Positions 41,910 through 49,932 of a stretch of DNA of 64,000 bases are shown here, piece by piece. The stretch's first letter is position 1; the number at the start of each line of letters is the position of its first letter. The stretch is from Kribbella aluminosa (GTDB lineage Bacteria; Actinomycetota; Actinomycetes; Propionibacteriales; Kribbellaceae): assembly GCF_017876295.1 (NCBI RefSeq), contig NZ_JAGINT010000001.1, positions 4,154,001 to 4,218,000 on the forward strand. The letters are read 5' to 3'. The position numbers and the translations under genes are program-made. The notes under the pieces were generated by a model that searched no databases, had not been told where the DNA came from, and worked only from the letters and a program-made list of their open reading frames with translations.

Positions 41910-41925
41910 CCAATTTAGGAACCGG

Positions 41926-41936
41926 CTTTAATAAAG
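41926..41936. promoter_or_regulatory. Palindromic AT-rich site upstream of the ROK gene
   Basis: CTTTAATAAAG is an 11-bp palindrome 17 bp before the ROK start, next to AATTTAGGAACC. ROK operators are AT-rich palindromes of this kind. Confidence 0.5.
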
Positions 41937-42285
41937 ACGGTAGCAGAATGGCTTGGGCAACGGCAACGACTGTTGCCGCCGGCAACTGGTGTGTCGCACC
42001 TGATCTGCGTGACAGGTCTTTTGCCAGGGAGTTGACCAGCACAGCCCGACCCCGCCAACCCCCGAAGCGGGGAAACAAATTCGCACGGAGCGACGGAAAG
42101 TTACCCCGGTCCCCCGCGGACCACGACGAGTCCCCCTGGCCAACCAGCCCTTCCGCCAGGCGCAAGCGCCCTGATCGGGTGGCGGCGGGACACCCTCTGG
42201 GGTCTGGGAACAAGCTATTGCGTGTGCCCAGACCCCATTGCTTGTCTACAGCCCCTCCACCCTGCGCGACATCCTCCACCTACCG
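41937..42285. other. 349-bp region between the ROK gene and the YidC-like gene
   Basis: No gene was recognised. It holds a small hairpin (CGGCAAC/GTTGCCG, 41961-41978) and a strong one at 42199-42236. It is the promoter region of the ROK operon and the 3' region of the YidC-like gene. Confidence 0.6.
42199..42236. terminator. Hairpin downstream of the YidC-like gene
   Basis: GGGGTCTGGG (42199-42208) and CCCAGACCCC (42227-42236) pair perfectly across an 18-base loop. Flanking ACAAGC/GCTTGT (42210-42215, 42240-42245) could form an alternative stem. It is most likely the terminator of the minus-strand sigma/YidC operon. Confidence 0.6.
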
Positions 42286-42972
42286 CTACCGCTGCAGGAT
42301 GCTGCGTTCGACGACCGTCCAGGTGGTCGTCGTCAGCACGTACACTCCGGCCGCCAGCGGCACGAACGCGACCGTCAGCAACGTCCCGAACGGCAGCAAC
42401 TGCGCCACCCGCCGAGACAAGGTCGACACCGGGGTCGCGGAAGCATCCAGCTGCCGCAACTGCAGCCGCGCCGAGAAGAACGCAACTACAGCGAGCAACA
42501 GAGCGATCACCAGGTACGCCGGAGTGCCGGTCAGGATCGGCCAGTGCGCACCGAGCGGCGAGCCGAACAGGCTCCCGCTGATCAGCTGGTTCGACTCCCC
42601 CGCGACCATCGCGCGGGAGAACAGCGTGTACATCAACCAGAAGAACGGCAGCTGCGCGAGCAACGGCAGGAACCCGGCGAACACCGAAGTACCGGACTCC
42701 GCCTGCAGCTTCGTCAGCTCACGCTGCAGCCGCTCGGGATCTCCCCGGTGCTTGTCGGTGAGCTGTTTGTACTGCGGCATCATCGCGGCACGGGCCTGCA
42801 TCCCGCGATGCGCCCGCACGCTGAGCGGGACCAGACACAGCCGGACGAGGAGGGTGCACAGCACGATCGCGATCACAGCGGCGTACGCGCCGGTCAGCGG
42901 CTGGAGTGCGGAGACGAGGGACGTGAGCAAGTGATAGGCACCGGCGACCGGTGCCTCCAGGAAGGAAGGCAC
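42286..42972 (-). CDS. YidC/Oxa1-family membrane insertase paralogue
   Basis: A 228-residue membrane protein. The YidC core is visible: AAVIAIVLCTLLVRLCLVPL with the conserved Arg in the groove, the cytoplasmic hairpin MQARAAMMPQYKQL, then LPLLAQLPFFWLMYTLF and two further helices. It lacks a large periplasmic domain, as in Gram-positive YidC, and is shorter than the main housekeeping copy. Start codon is GTG. It follows the small membrane protein at 43018 and the primary sigma gene, an order seen in other actinobacteria. It inserts or folds small membrane proteins. Confidence 0.85.
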   Translation of the reverse strand: MPSFLEAPVAGAYHLLTSLVSALQPLTGAYAAVIAIVLCTLLVRLCLVPLSVRAHRGMQARAAMMPQYKQLTDKHRGDPERLQRELTKLQAESGTSVFAGFLPLLAQLPFFWLMYTLFSRAMVAGESNQLISGSLFGSPLGAHWPILTGTPAYLVIALLLAVVAFFSARLQLRQLDASATPVSTLSRRVAQLLPFGTLLTVAFVPLAAGVYVLTTTTWTVVERSILQR

Positions 42973-43017
42973 AGCAGAACTCCACGAGTGAGTAGGAACA
43001 GGTAGCGAGGTGGAGCG

Positions 43018-43290
43018 CTACAGTCCCGGCGCTCGTGGTCGGGGCCTCCCGGCTGCGTCGGGATCCCGGAGGGAGAGATAGGCGGTACGCCGGGCGTTGG
43101 CCCGGGTGGCGCTCGAGCGCGCCGGCTGCGGCGAGACCAACGGGTTCCGCGCCGCCGTGCGGGCGACCTGGACCGCCAGGAACAGCAGGGCCGCCGCCGT
43201 GAACACGGCGACGGCCAGCAGACCCGATTCCGGGCCGAGGGCAGGCATCGCCAGCGACCACACGCCGGCGAACACCTGCCCCATCGTCAT
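43018..43290 (-). CDS. Small membrane protein (DUF6412-like)
   Basis: A 90-residue protein with two hydrophobic segments (VFAGVWSLAMPAL and LLAVAVFTAAALLFLAVQVA) and a basic, Arg/Pro-rich tail. Its ATG overlaps the TGA of the sigma factor gene. Conserved position beside sigA and a YidC paralogue is known in actinobacteria; function is unknown. It may be a helper of the YidC-like protein 45 bp downstream. Confidence 0.7.
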   Translation of the reverse strand: MTMGQVFAGVWSLAMPALGPESGLLAVAVFTAAALLFLAVQVARTAARNPLVSPQPARSSATRANARRTAYLSLRDPDAAGRPRPRAPGL

Positions 43291-44606
43291 CAGTCCAGGT
43301 AGTCGCGGAGCACCTGGGACCGCGACGGGTGCCGGAGCTTCGACATGGTCTTGGACTCGATCTGGCGGATCCGCTCGCGGGTCACGCCGTACACCTTGCC
43401 GATCTCGTCCAGGGTCTTCGGCTGACCGTCGGTGAGACCGAAGCGCATCGAGACCACGCCGGCCTCGCGCTCGGACAGCGTGTCCAGGACCGCGTGCAAC
43501 TGCTCCTGGAGCAGCGTGAACGAGACGGCCTCGGCCGGCACGATCGCCTCGGAGTCCTCGATCAGGTCACCGAACTCGGAGTCGCCGTCCTCACCGAGCG
43601 GGGTGTGCAGCGAGATCGGCTCCCGGCCGTACTTCTGCACCTCGATGACCTTCTCCGGGGTCATGTCGAGCTCCTTGGCGAGCTCCTCCGGAGTGGGCTC
43701 CCGGCCGAGGTCCTGCAGCATCTGCCGCTGGACGCGGGCCAGCTTGTTGATGACCTCGACCATGTGCACCGGGATCCGGATGGTGCGGGCCTGGTCGGCC
43801 ATCGCCCGGGTGATCGCCTGCCGGATCCACCAGGTCGCATACGTCGAGAACTTGTAGCCCTTGGTGTAGTCGAACTTCTCGACCGCACGGATCAGACCGA
43901 GGTTGCCCTCCTGGATCAGGTCCAGGAACAGCATGCCGCGGCCGGTGTAGCGCTTGGCCAACGACACCACCAGGCGCAGGTTGGCCTCCAGCAGGTGATT
44001 CTTCGCGCGCCGGCCGTCCTCGGAGATCCACTCGTACTCGTCGCGGACCTTCTCCTTGAGCTTCGCGGCCTCGTCGGCGATCTGCTCCTCGGCGAACAGG
44101 CCGGCCTCGATCCGCTTCGCGAGCTCGACCTCCTGCTCCGCGTTCAGCAGCGGGACCTTGCCGATCTGCTTCAGGTAGTCCTTGACCGGGTCCGCGGTGG
44201 CACCGGCGACCATCACCTGCTGCTCGGGCTCGTCGGTCTCGTCGGCCTCGGAGACGATGAAGCCCTGGTCCTCGGTGAGCTCCTTCTCCAGTGGCTTCAC
44301 CGCGTCCGGGCTGAAGTCGGCCTCGTCCACATCGTCCAGCGCGCGCGGCTTACCGGTCTTCGGGTCGATGGACAGACCCGCCTCGGACACTGCCTTCTTC
44401 GCCGGAGCCTTCTTGGCAGCGGCCTTCTTCGCGGGGATACCGTCCTCCTTGGTGCCGGCGGCCTTCACCGCCGCCTTCTTCGCGGCCACCTTCTTGGCGG
44501 CCGGCTCGGTCACTCGGGCGCTGGTCCTCGGAGCCGTGCTGCGGGCGGTGGCGGCCACGGCCCGGGCCGGCTCGGCGGGAAGGTTCTCGGACGAGCTGGA
44601 CGACAC
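43290..44606 (-). CDS. sigA: Primary RNA polymerase sigma factor (SigA/HrdB)
   Basis: A 438-residue group 1 sigma factor starting at GTG 44606 with a GAGAGG site. The first about 95 residues are Lys/Ala/Thr-rich and poorly structured (for example KKVAAKKAAVKAA), as in HrdB. Region 1.2 begins DPVKDYLKQIGKVPLLNAEQ. Region 2 has LIQEGNLGLIRAVEKFDYTK and YKFSTYATWWIRQAI (-10 recognition and melting). Region 4 ends TRERIRQIESKTMSKLRH. It directs housekeeping transcription. The downstream small membrane gene overlaps it by three bases. Confidence 0.95.
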   Translation of the reverse strand: MSSSSSENLPAEPARAVAATARSTAPRTSARVTEPAAKKVAAKKAAVKAAGTKEDGIPAKKAAAKKAPAKKAVSEAGLSIDPKTGKPRALDDVDEADFSPDAVKPLEKELTEDQGFIVSEADETDEPEQQVMVAGATADPVKDYLKQIGKVPLLNAEQEVELAKRIEAGLFAEEQIADEAAKLKEKVRDEYEWISEDGRRAKNHLLEANLRLVVSLAKRYTGRGMLFLDLIQEGNLGLIRAVEKFDYTKGYKFSTYATWWIRQAITRAMADQARTIRIPVHMVEVINKLARVQRQMLQDLGREPTPEELAKELDMTPEKVIEVQKYGREPISLHTPLGEDGDSEFGDLIEDSEAIVPAEAVSFTLLQEQLHAVLDTLSEREAGVVSMRFGLTDGQPKTLDEIGKVYGVTRERIRQIESKTMSKLRHPSRSQVLRDYLD

Positions 44607-44728
44607 GAATTACCTCTCGTCTGACGCAGGGTTTGTACGACGGTACGACTGATGAAGCTGTGGGTGTTGCTGAGTCTTTGGGCACTGCTGTTGGCGGCTG
44701 CTCGCTGGTCAGGCGGCGGCAACAGTCC

Positions 44729-44734
44729 ATTGTA
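44729..44734 (-). promoter_or_regulatory. -10 element of the sigma-factor gene promoter
   Basis: On the minus strand TACAAT is an excellent -10 element, about 125 bp upstream of the GTG start. The -35 region is GC-rich and weak. A long leader follows. Confidence 0.5.
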
Positions 44735-44810
44735 ATCCGCGAACCAAGCCCACGCGTCGCACGACCCCCCAGAACGGCGCCTTTCCAGGGGGTCGTCGGT
44801 CGATCTTTGC

Positions 44811-45431
44811 TCACCCGTTACGTGTCTGCCGGAGCGGTCGTGCGACGACCGGCCGCCGGACCAGTTGCTGCTCCTGCTTGAACTGCCGGACCTTCACCAG
44901 CGACGCCACGTCGATGACGTCGGCGACGGACTTGTACGCGCCGTCCTCGCCGTACGGCTCGGACGCCTCCCGCCAGCCGCGCGGCCGGACCTTGAGCTGC
45001 TTGCCGAGCAGCGCGACGAAGATCTTCGCCTTCTGCGCGCCGAACCCCGGCAGGGCGGACAGCCTGGCCAGCAGGTCGTCACCGGACTTCACGTCGGACC
45101 ACAGGCCCGAGGCGTTCCCGGAGTACTGATCGTCGAGGTGCTTGGCCAGGGTCTGGATCCGGGCCGCCATCGCGGTCGGGAACCGGTGCACGGCGGGCGG
45201 GCCGGCCACCAGCTCGACGAACGCGTCCGGATCGTAGTGCGCGACCGTGGGCGGGTCGAAGGGACCGATCATCCGGTGCGCGATCGCTACCGGGCCGGCG
45301 AACGCCCGTTCCATCGGAATCTGCTGGTCGAGCAGCATGCCCACCAGCAGGGCGAACGGATCTCTGCTCAACATCTCGTCGGCGTCGGGTTGCTGGGCCA
45401 GGCACAGCTTCCTGCTGCGTATCGAAGTCAC
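44811..45431 (-). CDS. HhH-GPD base-excision-type DNA glycosylase-like protein
   Basis: A 206-residue protein starting at GTG 45431. It has the HhH-GPD arrangement: FALLVGMLLDQQIPMERAFA (helical region of the fold), LARLSALPGFGAQKAKIFVA as the helix-hairpin-helix, and a following helix KVRPRGWREASEPYGEDGAY. The usual catalytic Lys/Asp pair is not clearly present, which is known for this actinobacterial subfamily. It probably recognises damaged bases. It is one base downstream of the UspA gene, forming an operon. Confidence 0.75.
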   Translation of the reverse strand: MTSIRSRKLCLAQQPDADEMLSRDPFALLVGMLLDQQIPMERAFAGPVAIAHRMIGPFDPPTVAHYDPDAFVELVAGPPAVHRFPTAMAARIQTLAKHLDDQYSGNASGLWSDVKSGDDLLARLSALPGFGAQKAKIFVALLGKQLKVRPRGWREASEPYGEDGAYKSVADVIDVASLVKVRQFKQEQQLVRRPVVARPLRQTRNG

Positions 45432-45432
45432 C

Positions 45433-45846
45433 TCAGTCCTCCCCTTCGTCGGCCTTCACGGCCAGCACCGGACACGGCGCATCCAGCAGCACCCGCTGCG
45501 CGTTGCTGCCGAGGATGAGCTTCCCGACCGGAGACCGGCGCCGCAGCCCGATCACGATGAACTCCGCGTGCACCTGCTCGGCGACGGCCACCAGGTCCTC
45601 CGCCGGATCCAGGCCACGGACCAGTTGCCGCACCTCGTACGGCACACCGGTCGCGTCGAGCTGCTCCCGTACCTCCGTCAGCGCCGCGTCGCTTGCCGCG
45701 GCTTCGTCGCTGTCGTAGCTGCGCCCGCCCCGATGCGAGTTCACCACCACCAGCTTGGCGTCCCGCAGCGTCGCTTCCTCCGCTGCCCGCCGAAGGGCCG
45801 CACGGCCTTCCGCCTTCGGCACATAACCCACGACGATGGTCGTCAT
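45433..45846 (-). CDS. Universal stress protein (UspA domain)
   Basis: A 137-residue single UspA domain. IVVGYVPKAEGRAALRRAAE is the first strand/helix. The ATP-binding motif G-2x-G-9x-G(S/T) is FIVIGLRRRSPVGKLILGSN with QRVLLDAPCPVLAVKA. UspA proteins bind ATP and help survival in starvation or oxidative stress. First gene of the operon with the HhH-GPD protein. Confidence 0.9.
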   Translation of the reverse strand: MTTIVVGYVPKAEGRAALRRAAEEATLRDAKLVVVNSHRGGRSYDSDEAAASDAALTEVREQLDATGVPYEVRQLVRGLDPAEDLVAVAEQVHAEFIVIGLRRRSPVGKLILGSNAQRVLLDAPCPVLAVKADEGED

Positions 45847-46209
45847 CGCCCTGCCTCACCTCCGGGTGTGTGTCGACCCGTCTCGAACGATACTGCTCCC
45901 GACCCCGGTCGGCATCCGCTGCATTTGCACCTGTTGTGTCGCACCGGTGACGGAGGGCTGCCGGTGCCCGACTACTACCCGCCGCGGGCTTGCCTAACCT
46001 TCCGGTGGCCACACCTTTGCAGGGCTGTCACCGAAAGCGCCACCCCTGTAGTCCGGGTCGTTATCGAACTCGTCCCGGATCGGCCCCCGGAGACCGCCTT
46101 CCACGCCGTTGCCCAGGGCAAGAGCGGACCGGTTCCGCCAGGAGGACCGGGGTTCCGCCGGTCCTGTCTCACGTTGTCGCCATCCCTAACCGGTTCAGTC
46201 CACACCGGT
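45847..46209. other. 363-bp intergenic region between UspA and the glutamate-cysteine ligase-like gene
   Basis: It holds the uspA promoter (minus strand) and the 3' end of the ligase gene. Two near-identical GGACCGG..GTTCCGCC elements lie at 46126-46139 and 46144-46159. No gene is supported. Confidence 0.6.
46144..46164 (-). terminator. Hairpin downstream of the ligase gene
   Basis: GGACCGG (46144-46150) and CCGGTCC (46158-46164) with a 7-base loop, 46 bp after the minus-strand stop at 46210. Confidence 0.6.
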
Positions 46210-46216
46210 TCAGTCC
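46187..46216. repeat. Tandem 15-bp duplication at the 3' end of the ligase gene
   Basis: ACCGGTTCAGTCCAC occurs twice without spacer. One copy contains the stop codon of the ligase, the other lies just beyond it. A read-through would add the repeat in frame. Confidence 0.8.
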
Positions 46217-47688
46217 ACCGGCCACTCGTGCACGGGCGTGTTGTCGTGCATGTGGTCGCGGTACCGGCGTAACATCCCGCGCAATGCGTCCCGGCGACCG
46301 TGCGAGCCCTGTGTATACAGGCGATGGAAGACGTCCGCCTGCCAGGACGCACCGTTACGGTTCGTGAGGCAACGCTGCTCGACGATGCCGAGCAGCCGAT
46401 CCCGCACCGCCACGTCGACGCCCCAGGCATCGAGACCGCGAACCGCCAACGGCAGCAGGCGTCTGAGCACCAGCTCGGTCGCGCGCGCCGTACCGACGCC
46501 CGGCCAGAACACCTCGGCGTCGATGCCGTTCCGGGCCGCGGCGTGGAAGTTCTCCTCGGCGGCGCTGAACGACATCTGTGACCAGATCGGCCGTTCGTCG
46601 TCGGCCAGCGCCCGGACCAGCCCGAAGTAGAAGGCGCCGTTGGCAATCGTGTCGACCACCGTCGGGCCGGCCGGCAGCACGCGATTCTCCACCCGCAGAT
46701 GCGGCTTCTCCCGGACAACGTCGTACACCGGGCGGTTCCAGCGATAGATCGTCCCGTTGTGCAGCCGCAACTCCGAAAGTGCTGGCGTGTCGCCGCGGTC
46801 CAGCACCGCGATCGGATCCTCCTCGGACGTGACCGGCAGCAGCGCCGGGTAGTACCGCGAATTCTCCTCGAAGAGGTCGAAGATCGAGGTGATCCACCGT
46901 TCACCGAACCAGACCCGCGGGCGCACGCCCTGGGTCTTCAGCTCGTGCGTACGGGTGTCGGCGGCCTGCTCGAACAACGCGATCCGGGTCTCGCGGAGCA
47001 GCTCCTTGCCGAACAGGAACGGCGAGTTCGCCCCGACCGCGAGCTGTACGCCGGAGATCGCCTGCGCGGCGTTCCAGTACCGCGGGAACGCCTCCGGCGT
47101 GACCTGCAGGTGGAACTGCGTCGACGTACAGGCGGCCTCCGGGACGATGCTGTCCGCGGTCACCTGCAGGCGTTCGACGCCGTCGATGGAGATCTGCACG
47201 TCCTCGCCACGGGCGGCGAAGATCTGGTCGTTGAGCAGCGCGTACCGCGGGTTGGTGCTGAGCGCGTCCCGGCGGATGTGCTCGGTCAGCAGGGTCGGCA
47301 GGATCCCGACGATCACCATCGACGAGCCGGTCCGGGCCGCCTTGTCCTCGGCGGCGTTCAGGCTGTCCCGGATGTTCGACTCCATGGTGTCCAGCCCGAG
47401 CCCGTCGATCTGCCCGGGCGGCACGTTGATCTCGATGTTGAACTGGCCGAGCTCGGTCTGGAACGCGTCGTCCTCGATCGCGCTCAGCACCTCGGCGTTC
47501 TTCATCGCCGGGTCGCAGTGCTCGTCGACCAGGTTCAGCTCGATCTCGATGCCGGTCATCGGACGGTCCGGGGCGAACCGGTTCTCGCGCAGCATCCGCG
47601 CGAAGGCGTCCAGATTGCGGTGCACCTGCTCCCGGAACGCGGTCCGGTCCGCCCGGCTGAACTCGACCCGGTCGACTTCCTCACCCAT
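46210..47688 (-). CDS. Glutamate-cysteine ligase family protein (GCS2 type)
   Basis: A 492-residue ATP-dependent carboxylate-amine ligase of the GCS2 family. GIEIELNLVDEHCDPA carries acidic residues for Mg-ATP, FNIEINVPP follows, and the C-terminal region has STQFHLQVTPEAFPRYWNA. In actinobacteria related enzymes include EgtA (gamma-glutamylcysteine for ergothioneine) and YbdK-type ligases; no egtB/egtD neighbours are seen here. So gamma-glutamylcysteine synthesis is possible but not proven. The length and GxExE motif fit an active enzyme. Confidence 0.7.
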   Translation of the reverse strand: MGEEVDRVEFSRADRTAFREQVHRNLDAFARMLRENRFAPDRPMTGIEIELNLVDEHCDPAMKNAEVLSAIEDDAFQTELGQFNIEINVPPGQIDGLGLDTMESNIRDSLNAAEDKAARTGSSMVIVGILPTLLTEHIRRDALSTNPRYALLNDQIFAARGEDVQISIDGVERLQVTADSIVPEAACTSTQFHLQVTPEAFPRYWNAAQAISGVQLAVGANSPFLFGKELLRETRIALFEQAADTRTHELKTQGVRPRVWFGERWITSIFDLFEENSRYYPALLPVTSEEDPIAVLDRGDTPALSELRLHNGTIYRWNRPVYDVVREKPHLRVENRVLPAGPTVVDTIANGAFYFGLVRALADDERPIWSQMSFSAAEENFHAAARNGIDAEVFWPGVGTARATELVLRRLLPLAVRGLDAWGVDVAVRDRLLGIVEQRCLTNRNGASWQADVFHRLYTQGSHGRRDALRGMLRRYRDHMHDNTPVHEWPVD

Positions 47689-47777
47689 CAGCGGCCTCCC
47701 CTGGTGGATCCCCCACTACTGCATGGCCTCAGTGTGCCTGAAGGTGCCCCGCCGCGCGCTGTTCAATCGCGTCGCGG

Positions 47778-48539
47778 TCAGACCGGGTACACGATGAAGT
47801 CGTCGCGCTCGATCCGGACCGGGTCCGCGCCTGCCTCGGCGAGTACGTCGATCAGCTCGGTGAGTACGGCGGGACGCAGCTGGAGGACGTGCTCGCCGGG
47901 GTGCTGGTCGGCGCCCATCTCGTAGTCCTTGCCCGGCTCGGCGGTCATCTCGATGTGCGCGCCCAGTACCCACTCCACCGGCTTGCCTCCGGCAACGAAC
48001 TCCCCCAGCCGCGCGATGCTCGCCCGGTACGCCGGCCAGTCGAAGACGTAGAGCCTGCCCGGGTACAGCGAGTCGCCGGTGAACAGGATCCGCGTGTCCC
48101 GGTCGTACAGCGCGAGGTGCGACGCGTGATGGCCCGGGATCGCCACCACGTCCAGCACCCGTCCACCGAGGTCCAGCTGCCGTACGCCGTTCGGCCAGTC
48201 GGCGAATCCGAAGTACCGTGCGACGTCCTCGGCCGACCTGCCGACCGCCTCCGGGAACTCGGGGTCGCCGCCGACGTGGTCGCCGTGACCGTGCGTGTGC
48301 GCGACGACCAGCTCCCGCACCCCCGCGAGCCTCTCGACCAGCGGACGCAGCGGCACGTCGCCGGTGCCGGTGTCGAGCAGGAGGGCGTGGGTCGTGCCGA
48401 GGAGGAGGTAGAGGAACGGGCCCTCGAAGTTGGTGCGGAGGGACTGGCGGATGATCGCCGTACGGTCGTCGTACCAGTGCACCTGGTGCTCAGGAGTGGA
48501 CGGGTCGAGGCCGTCGTCCCAGCGGTCGGGGAAGCTCAT
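47778..48539 (-). CDS. Metallo-beta-lactamase-fold hydrolase
   Basis: A 253-residue MBL protein. The zinc motif HxHxDH reads HTHGHGDHVGG, with a further His in GHHASHLALYD, Asp in FTGDSLYPG and a terminal His in GAHIEM. It resembles the glyoxalase II/arylsulfatase-like subgroup. Start ATG 48539, divergent from the DNA polymerase IV gene. The 37 bp between them (or overlap, if dinB starts at ATG 48538) hold the promoters. Substrate unknown. Confidence 0.85.
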   Translation of the reverse strand: MSFPDRWDDGLDPSTPEHQVHWYDDRTAIIRQSLRTNFEGPFLYLLLGTTHALLLDTGTGDVPLRPLVERLAGVRELVVAHTHGHGDHVGGDPEFPEAVGRSAEDVARYFGFADWPNGVRQLDLGGRVLDVVAIPGHHASHLALYDRDTRILFTGDSLYPGRLYVFDWPAYRASIARLGEFVAGGKPVEWVLGAHIEMTAEPGKDYEMGADQHPGEHVLQLRPAVLTELIDVLAEAGADPVRIERDDFIVYPV

Positions 48540-48576
48540 GCCGGGAATTGTCGGTGACACTGGCGACAATTGCCCA

Positions 48577-49932
48577 GTGCGTAATGATCCGTCGGTGCTG
48601 CACGTCGACCTGGACGCGTTCTTCGCGGCCGTCGAGCAGCGGGACAAGCCGTCGCTGCGGGGCAAGCCCGTGGTGGTCGGCGGGATCGGCGTGCGCGGAG
48701 TGGTGTCCACGGCGTCGTACGAGGCCCGCCGGTACGGCGTCCGGTCGGCGATGTCGACCGCGGAGGCACGCTCCCGCTGCCCGCACGCGGCCTACCTGGG
48801 TCCGCGCTTCGAGGTGTACCGGGAGACCAGCCGCGCGGTGATGGCCGAGATGCGGGCGCTGTCGCCGCTGGTCGAGCCGCTGTCCGTGGACGAGGCGTTC
48901 GTCGACCTGTCCGCGAGCGGACTCACCGGGCTGACCGTCGACGACGTCCGGGCGATCGCGGACGACCTGAAGGCCGCGATCCGGAAGGTGAGCGGCGGGC
49001 TGACCGCGTCGGTCGGCGCGGGCACGTCGAAGCTGATCGCGAAGATCGCCAGCGAGCTCGACAAGCCGGACGGCGTGGTCGTGGTGCCGGCCGGGACCGA
49101 GGCGGAGTTCCTGGCGCCGATGCAGGTGACCGTGATCCCGGGCGTCGGGCCGGCGACGGCGCAGCGGCTGAGCATGGCCGGCGTCCGGACGGTCGCCGAC
49201 CTGCAGCAGCTCGACGAGGACGAGCTGATCCGCCAGGTCGGCTCGGCGCACGGCACCAGCCTGCACCGGCTCGCGGTCGCGGCCGACGACCGTCCGGTGG
49301 TGAGCGACCGGGAGACGAAGTCGGTCAGCGTCGAGGACACGTTCGAGACCGACCTCATCGACCGCGCGCTGCTCACCGCGATCGGCGACCGGATGGCGCA
49401 CCGGGTCGCCGAGCGGCTGCAGAAGGCGCAGCTGTCCGGGCGGACCGTCACCGTGAAGACCCGGATGCACGACTTCACCACGCACACCCGTTCGTCGACG
49501 CTGGCCGGGCCGACCGACGACGCCCGGGTGATCGCGCGGGTGGCCCGCCGGCTGCTCGAGGAGAGCGAGATCGGCGGCGGCATCCGCTTGCTCGGTGTAG
49601 GCGTCTCGTCACTCGCCGACTGGATCCAGGACGACCTGTTCACCGAGGACGAGCACGCGGCGAACCCGATCGAGGTGGTCGAGCTGCCGTCCCGGCGGCG
49701 CGATCAGCGCGGGTTCCACCCCGGACAGGACGTCGAGCACTCCGGCCACGGCCGCGGTTGGGTGTGGGGTTCCGGGCGCGGCCGGGTGACGGTCCGCTTC
49801 GAGACCGCGGACACACCGCCAGGCCCGGTACGGACGTTCTCGGTCGACGATCCGGCCCTCACCAAAGTGCAGCACACCGGTGCCGATGCAGACGGCGGAC
49901 CCGAAACGGACCACAATGGGTCAGGTGACTGA
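48577..49932 (+). CDS. dinB: DNA polymerase IV (Y family)
   Basis: A 451-residue translesion polymerase. The palm begins LHVDLDAFFAAVEQRDKPSL (first metal Asp), with SVDEAFVDLSA carrying the other metal ligands. The thumb HhH is VTVIPGVGPATAQRLSMAG, and the little finger ends near residue 360. The remaining 90 residues have ERPHPxQ-like tail features (RDQRGFHPGQDVEHSGHGRG), possibly involved in clamp binding. GTG 48577 is chosen; an in-frame ATG at 48538 would add 13 residues and overlap the divergent gene. It copies damaged DNA with low fidelity. Confidence 0.9.
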   Translation: MRNDPSVLHVDLDAFFAAVEQRDKPSLRGKPVVVGGIGVRGVVSTASYEARRYGVRSAMSTAEARSRCPHAAYLGPRFEVYRETSRAVMAEMRALSPLVEPLSVDEAFVDLSASGLTGLTVDDVRAIADDLKAAIRKVSGGLTASVGAGTSKLIAKIASELDKPDGVVVVPAGTEAEFLAPMQVTVIPGVGPATAQRLSMAGVRTVADLQQLDEDELIRQVGSAHGTSLHRLAVAADDRPVVSDRETKSVSVEDTFETDLIDRALLTAIGDRMAHRVAERLQKAQLSGRTVTVKTRMHDFTTHTRSSTLAGPTDDARVIARVARRLLEESEIGGGIRLLGVGVSSLADWIQDDLFTEDEHAANPIEVVELPSRRRDQRGFHPGQDVEHSGHGRGWVWGSGRGRVTVRFETADTPPGPVRTFSVDDPALTKVQHTGADADGGPETDHNGSGD

